The position numbers and the translations under genes were made by a program. Below are positions 59,901 to 64,000 of a DNA stretch of 64,000 bases, in pieces. The stretch spans positions 1 through 64,000 of the forward strand of contig CAJUMJ010000052.1 of the NCBI GenBank assembly GCA_910587095.1. Direction: 5' to 3'. Under the pieces are notes generated by a model that did not search any database, was not told the origin of the DNA, and saw nothing but the letters and a program-made list of their open reading frames with translations. Source of the DNA: an uncultured Lachnospiraceae bacterium. GTDB taxonomy: Bacteria > Bacillota > Clostridia > Lachnospirales > Lachnospiraceae. Each line of letters opens with the position of its first letter. Positions within the stretch are counted from its first letter, which is position 1.

Positions 59901-62502
59901 TTTTGACAGTCACCCCTATAACTTTATGGAGAATTATCAGCTTTCGCTGGATAATCCCACAGGAATAGGGCTGGAGGAATACCAGACGGTGCCTGCCCAG
60001 GCGGCGAGGTTTATCGACGGTACGGAGACAATTACCGTGCCGGAGGGAGTTACCTCCATCGATGTGACAGCCTACGCCGATCAGGCGGATAAGAGCGGCA
60101 ATTGTGATAACTACAATACCTATATCGGAAGAAACAGCCTGAGGACAGGGCCCATCGGGGAAGACGGGAAGATTCCGGGACTGTTCAATGGCAGATATGT
60201 GGACTACAGAGACGACGACGGCGCGGCGAAAAAGGATCCCCACGAGCAGAATATTCTTGGCAATGACGTGATCAAGCGCGTGGAATTTGCCAGCGTGAAG
60301 AGGCTGCCAGACTATGCGTTTGACAACTGTGAGCAGTTGAAGACTGTAGTGTTTGGCGAGGGTATGTCGGAGATCGGCAAGCTGCCTTTCCGTGGCTGCA
60401 GCAATATGACAGAGGTGATCGGCAATGAGAAATATCCCGTGGAGAAGGGAATCATCTTTGAAAAGCAGACCGGAGACAGAGAAGGGAAGTACAAGATTAT
60501 AGAATGTCTCATAGCCAAGGGACGTGTCGGCACAAACGATGCGGGGCTGGAGGAGAAGGAAATCAATCCCGGCACGATCACGTTGCTAAAAGACGTGGAT
60601 GAGATCGCGGACAGCGCGTTCGAGGGATGCGACAACATTATTGTTGTGGACTTTACGGATTTGGATGATCTGAAGATTATTCCGGAAGGATGCTTTAAGG
60701 ATTGTACAAAGCTGACGGATGTGCTTCTTCCTGTTTCCGTCAACAAGATCCATGAGAACGCGTTCAACGGCGTCACGGACAAAGACGGAAATCATTCTCT
60801 GGAGGTGACCATCAGAGGACGTGAGGTGGATATCGCGGACAATGCATTCTCGCCTAAGAACGGCGTTACCATTCGTTCTTACCTTGATTCCGCAGCGAAG
60901 CGGTATGTGGATCGATTTGATCCGCCGATGGTGTTTAAGGAACTGGGATCCTACCGGGTGAAGTTCTTTGATTATGACGGCACACAGGTCGGAAAGACCC
61001 AGGAACTCGAGCGAAAGGGCACGGAGGCGCTCTATGCGAGGGAGCCGGACGAAGCGAAGGCTCTCTATGAGGAAGGTCACAGAAAAGGCTATAGATTTAA
61101 CGGGGAATGGCTGGCGATTAATTCCCATAATGTGAAACTGACGTTGAGCGATCCGATTGAGGAGGATCTTACCACCTTTATCGCGCAGTACGAGTCCGAC
61201 GGGACATCGGTGAACGGTCAGTATGTTGTGGAGTTCTACGACGGTGTGGATGGTGCATTGCTTCGTGGGACGACAAACAGCGGCGCGAGTGAGGACGGAA
61301 GATATTATGTGGATGCGGGCATGAGCTTTGCGGATCTTGGATTTACGGCTCCCACGCACCCGCAGCACGCAGGCTACGAGCCGCTCAACTACAGCGACAA
61401 CTGGACGATTGATACCGTGATTAACAGCAATATGTCAATCATTGCACTGTATAAGGCGTCAAGCACCAGCGGCGGTTCGACCAGCGGTGGTTCGACCAGC
61501 AGCGGCTCTACCAGCAGCGGTTCCACAAGCAAGAGCAGCACGAGCAAAAAATCATCGTCGGATAAGACCAGCAGTTCGACGTCGAGCAGCTCCACCAGTA
61601 CCACATCCACCACGTCAAGCGGCGCGGGGCAGTACACGGTATTTGTGGAAGGCGGAAGCGGGTCAGGCAGCTATACGCCGGGTACGACGGTTATCATTTC
61701 CGCCTATGCACCTGCGGAGGGAATGCAGTTTGACAAGTGGACGACAGAATCAAACGGTGTGACATTGGCGAGTGTGAGTATGACTTCCACCACCTTTACG
61801 ATGCCGGCGAACAATGTGACCATCAAGGCAAACTATAAGGCTGGCGAGACGCCTTCTGCGCCGACAAATACGAACGGGGGCAGTGGCGGAAACAGCGGGA
61901 ACAACACAGGCAATAACAACGGCAACGGCAATACGAGAGTGGATATTGATAAGCCGGGTATCTCCAACAGAGACTTGGCGACGGCGAATACCAACGGTTC
62001 CACGGATAACTTTATCGTGAAAATCACCGAGACAGACGAGGCTACCCGTGCGGTGGCTGCAGCGCTCACGAACAAGTATGGTACGCTTGACAATATTCTC
62101 TACTATGCGATGGATATCAGCCTCTATGATTCCACCGGCACAACAAAGATTACGGATACGACGGGACTTTCCGTGGATATCACGATCCCGATTCCGGATT
62201 CTCTGGTGGCTTACGGCGGCAATAACATGGCTGGTGCGGTCGTAAACGGCGATCAGTTGGAGAGCCTGAATGAGAGCTTTACAACAATTAACGGTGTACC
62301 ATGTATCCGCTTCCGGGCTACGCACTTCTCGCCCTATACGGTTTACGTGGATACGGGAAATCTGGTGGAGGGTATGCTTGACGTGACGCCCAAAACCGGT
62401 GATCCGATTCATCCGAAGTGGTTCTTATCGCTCGGCTTGGCTTGCCTGTCCATTATCCTGTTTATAAAGAAGGATAAAAGGGTGGCGGTCAAAAAGGCGT
62501 GA
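56902..62502 (+). CDS. wall-anchored BspA-type LRR surface protein
   Basis: Protein of 1866 residues. An unusually basic N-terminus (KKTAAKKPKRRLKRAVRR) precedes a signal helix (about 22-40). Many LRR_5 repeats follow (IGERAFANV, VIGDYAFEGAG, IETIGAEAFRGCSS, IGKLPFRGCSN). A Ser/Thr/Gly-rich stalk lies near 1520-1575, then an InlB-type divergent repeat (YTVFVEGGSGSGSYTPGT), a Gly/Asn-rich linker and a final domain. The end is a cell-wall sorting signal: TPKTGDP, hydrophobic WFLSLGLACLSIILF, then KKDKR. Expected sortase substrate; adhesive role inferred. Confidence 0.88.
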   Translation: MAKKTAAKKPKRRLKRAVRRSFAAVLMITAIVVAAIPVPENLAEDGGTDPGTDVSRAIEYVPLEESLAFEDNPGGEHSITHNPGDDNCSDINLNMQGGGLPSTLSTAIKQGELYATVRSNMREGALYLEWEFLYHHEKGKRAVLCKYNNEKNRERVVVNELLRTDYQTVSQEQFNAYFSSDPRNYTDASNPMDNLKVTNGVYPATYPSNPIVYGPDNTTLKAGEEKFLEKYFPDEYSEKKKQVDDWLNRVTDEKPADLRVTPKDDLDDEQKMEFYCEHNRVLKGLDADFTLVAAHDKRLDTNGIEMNGVTVYVAQSDKKDAELGGGSVGVGDDVEYITDENGCLAKKNPDAILGAIGERAFANVTNVGEIVIPKDIRVIGDYAFEGAGMSGVELYNSAPIGNGAFRGCTQLSKVTFGEASGIETIGAEAFRGCSSLSSIKFPWSLKTVGYGAFSNCPSLAEVDFTLVNGADGCALKDFAFYNDKALTDSGLKFENSSVSALGKGCFALETMDTTASMIKFKFPAKITGKNGNGLGGYVLANRVGLTEVTMPDNYQGEIPHTTFYNCANLHNVIFPDTCGGAGFKEDLFAHVTDEGFFVRGPENYNGQPAQPRQSTWSAKTRVSGETGVPYVYKDSQGNDCYEVAMRSGESVYRYEIDSDGTLKSCVLISGTGAVDIIIPERVGTIDVKSIGEGCFSDETLRKKIRSITIKDKSISKIDKEAFAGLPALEKVRIGDSVNEIGERAFADCPKLYNVYFNTPAAGYGSEAFKMAETAFQTGGRKLTFHGDIVKGYAPFEYAMDVNHVLKDPDDKNLPDVNVCYMSRWDSENGTHLTVMVDRSSPEDVVLIDYPRLPDLSKNAVLLDEELKDYCEDMEQYYYNKVYDDDGYMVTSRSKTVGQLRGEYAVLLYAAMRGEAVATLNGQPVTITDALFEERYGPWINERYCEKDEEGHYNFVNWLPDEESGKAAGLVEEQGGLYDLLFEPLTVQAAGVNAAKWLKPYFDSHPYNFMENYQLSLDNPTGIGLEEYQTVPAQAARFIDGTETITVPEGVTSIDVTAYADQADKSGNCDNYNTYIGRNSLRTGPIGEDGKIPGLFNGRYVDYRDDDGAAKKDPHEQNILGNDVIKRVEFASVKRLPDYAFDNCEQLKTVVFGEGMSEIGKLPFRGCSNMTEVIGNEKYPVEKGIIFEKQTGDREGKYKIIECLIAKGRVGTNDAGLEEKEINPGTITLLKDVDEIADSAFEGCDNIIVVDFTDLDDLKIIPEGCFKDCTKLTDVLLPVSVNKIHENAFNGVTDKDGNHSLEVTIRGREVDIADNAFSPKNGVTIRSYLDSAAKRYVDRFDPPMVFKELGSYRVKFFDYDGTQVGKTQELERKGTEALYAREPDEAKALYEEGHRKGYRFNGEWLAINSHNVKLTLSDPIEEDLTTFIAQYESDGTSVNGQYVVEFYDGVDGALLRGTTNSGASEDGRYYVDAGMSFADLGFTAPTHPQHAGYEPLNYSDNWTIDTVINSNMSIIALYKASSTSGGSTSGGSTSSGSTSSGSTSKSSTSKKSSSDKTSSSTSSSSTSTTSTTSSGAGQYTVFVEGGSGSGSYTPGTTVIISAYAPAEGMQFDKWTTESNGVTLASVSMTSTTFTMPANNVTIKANYKAGETPSAPTNTNGGSGGNSGNNTGNNNGNGNTRVDIDKPGISNRDLATANTNGSTDNFIVKITETDEATRAVAAALTNKYGTLDNILYYAMDISLYDSTGTTKITDTTGLSVDITIPIPDSLVAYGGNNMAGAVVNGDQLESLNESFTTINGVPCIRFRATHFSPYTVYVDTGNLVEGMLDVTPKTGDPIHPKWFLSLGLACLSIILFIKKDKRVAVKKA

Positions 62503-62530
62503 GGGACTTAAGAGCCCAAGGGGGAGTCCT

Positions 62531-64000
62531 ATGGGGAAAAAGATAAGAAAGCTGATCGGCACGCTGTTATTGGTGACAGCGATTGCCGTGACACAGATAC
62601 CTGTATCAGATGTGGAGGCGGAGGATTCCTCCGCCGCATCTGATTTTCAGATGGACGGAACTACATTGGTGAAATACAATGGCACGGCGCAGGACGTGTC
62701 TGTTTCCAATCAGGTAAAAAGAATCGAGGCGGAAGCTTTTGCGGACAATGACCATGTACGCCGGGTTACTTTGGGTGAGTCAGTGGAGGTTATCGGGGCA
62801 AAGGCTTTTTCCGAATGTGATAATCTGGAGAGCGTGACTATTCCCGACAGCGTGGAGGTCATAGAGAACGCAGTCTTTTCGGGATGTCCTTCCCTAAAAC
62901 ATGTTTCCGTCGGGACGGGGCTTAAAAGTCTCGGAAACGGCGCTTTCTCTGGTGATTACAGCCTGCCGTCTGTGGATATTTCAGTGGACAATCCGAATTT
63001 TGTCTGTGAGGACGGCGCGATTTACAGCAAAAAAGATAGGGATGTGCTCTATCAGGTGCTTTCCGGCAGGAAAGCGGAATCCTACAGTATGCCGTCTTCC
63101 GTGCGCAAGGTTAAACCTTACGCTTTTTGGGGCGACTACAATTTGAGGAATGTGGAGATCAGCAGTAATGTGGCGGAGATTACGGGCTATGCCTTTTCCA
63201 ACTGCAAAAACCTGAAGGATGTCGCGATTCCATATTCCGTAAAGGCGATAGATATGAAAGCCTTTGAAGACTGTGTCAGAATGCGGGAAATCACGATCCC
63301 GACTTCGGTCAGTTCCATTCATACGACGGCTTTCGATGGCTGTACCAAATTGACGATCCAGGCGGAGGAGGGTTCTTACGCGAAAGGGTTTGCGGATACG
63401 CTTGTTCTTGACGATATCGATGTGTCCGAGTACGAGGAGGCGCCGATTCCGGGCAGTGTCAGCGAGAACAGCCAGACAGCCGGGGAAACTCCCGATTTGG
63501 GTCCGGTCGACTATTATCACGAGGTGTCCCACATGAATGCCATGGAAGAGGAGGAAGATCCCCGTGTAAAGGGAAAGTCCCGCATCATCGGACAGGAAGT
63601 GTATGTTCTGGTGGACAATGCGAAAGCTACCGTGAATGTGGGAGGTACGGGAGAGATTCTTGGGGGAGAGCCGGAAAAGGAGGAGCCCGATCTGGATACA
63701 ATTCCGGGGTTGGAGGGATCGGAGGACGCAAAAGGCGGTTCCTTCCCGAAATATACGGTGGTGAACGGTGAGAAGATCGCGGCCCAGGCATATTACGACG
63801 AGGATATGGAGTCTTGCGAGATACCGGAAGGCATTCGGCGAATCGGCGAGTTCGCCTATGCGAGGGCGTCACTTAAGTCAGTGAGAATTCCCGACGGCGT
63901 GGAAGAGATCGAGTATGCGGCGTTCTATCACTGTGATAATTTGACTGACGTGGTCATTCCGAGCAGCGTGAAGAAAATCGGCGTTTCCGCCTTTGAAAAG
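62531..64000 (+). CDS. BspA-type LRR surface protein, partial at window end
   Basis: Open frame of 490 codons running off the window. It starts at ATG 62531 behind GGGGGAG, 28 bases after the previous gene. Signal peptide MGKKIRKLIGTLLLVTAIAV ends around residue 30. LRR_5 repeats with the pattern A-F-x-x-C-x-x-L follow in two blocks (about 60-290 and 420-490), split by a linker region with EEEEDPRVKGK. Length and any C-terminal sorting signal cannot be seen. Co-transcription with the large LRR gene is likely. Confidence 0.85.
   Translation, partial: MGKKIRKLIGTLLLVTAIAVTQIPVSDVEAEDSSAASDFQMDGTTLVKYNGTAQDVSVSNQVKRIEAEAFADNDHVRRVTLGESVEVIGAKAFSECDNLESVTIPDSVEVIENAVFSGCPSLKHVSVGTGLKSLGNGAFSGDYSLPSVDISVDNPNFVCEDGAIYSKKDRDVLYQVLSGRKAESYSMPSSVRKVKPYAFWGDYNLRNVEISSNVAEITGYAFSNCKNLKDVAIPYSVKAIDMKAFEDCVRMREITIPTSVSSIHTTAFDGCTKLTIQAEEGSYAKGFADTLVLDDIDVSEYEEAPIPGSVSENSQTAGETPDLGPVDYYHEVSHMNAMEEEEDPRVKGKSRIIGQEVYVLVDNAKATVNVGGTGEILGGEPEKEEPDLDTIPGLEGSEDAKGGSFPKYTVVNGEKIAAQAYYDEDMESCEIPEGIRRIGEFAYARASLKSVRIPDGVEEIEYAAFYHCDNLTDVVIPSSVKKIGVSAFEK

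Noticed and set aside
61389..61637. Minus-strand Val/Leu/Glu-rich open frame
   Set aside because: Antisense of the Ser/Thr stalk of the LRR protein; no start signal and only compositional in origin.

Overview
The window looks like the chromosome of a spore-forming, strictly anaerobic Clostridia member, most likely a gut Lachnospiraceae-type organism. Support: a class III (oxygen-sensitive) ribonucleotide reductase operon, a group-B-like [FeFe] hydrogenase, a cotJ spore-coat operon, a GerA/SpoVAF-type germination protein with a textbook sigma-G promoter, a DUF1292 protein, a class B sortase and very large InlB/Ig-like/LRR surface proteins. Base composition is around 50% GC; the 40.3-42.6 kb genes and a few intergenic stretches are AT-richer. 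I saw no rRNA, tRNA, CRISPR, transposase or phage gene.

Layout. 0-6 kb: MTA/SAH deaminase, a membrane-anchored MutS-like ATPase, RNase HI, a small membrane protein, a YjjG-like nucleotidase and a WYL regulator. 6-9.3 kb: nrdD-nrdG-dut behind a strong promoter carrying two NrdR-like boxes. 9.4-10.9 kb: spore germination protein whose sigma-G promoter lies inside a terminator hairpin. 11-14.7 kb: SGNH esterase plus a beta-glucosidase/mannose-6-phosphate isomerase fusion. 14.9-17.2 kb: a lipoprotein convergent with cotJABC, whose cotJC is shortened. 17.5-20.6 kb: Gld-type ABC exporter. 20.8-25.7 kb: hydrogenase, gltX, UvrD-like helicase, with an antisense DUF1292 gene at the end. 26-31 kb: a GH13-like protein lacking its catalytic residues, DUF5662, a Cys/Pro-rich small protein, trpS and a histidine phosphatase. 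31-38.3 kb: hflK-hflC, recQ, an alpha/beta-hydrolase-GNAT fusion, a MATE pump and a four-helix protein. 38.3-43.3 kb: TPR and DUF4037 proteins, an AAA ATPase with an unknown partner, and a YczE-like membrane protein. 43.4-64 kb: a cell-surface locus with two multi-domain secreted proteins, sortase B and two BspA-type LRR proteins, the last running off the window.

How the parts fit. The nrd-dut cluster is a dNTP supply and sanitation unit. The surface locus combines a sorting enzyme with at least one wall-anchored substrate (PKTGD signal). Several sporulation genes are scattered singly among vegetative genes. At two of them (9.4 kb and 28.7 kb) the sporulation promoter lies between the arms of a hairpin whose 3' arm holds or abuts the ribosome binding site. 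A transcript started at that promoter would lack the 5' arm, whereas read-through from the vegetative neighbour would be terminated or masked. This repeated arrangement, the inactive-looking GH13 protein, the unusual fusions and a shared multi-arm intergenic element (1-110 and 41674-41774) are the most notable observations.
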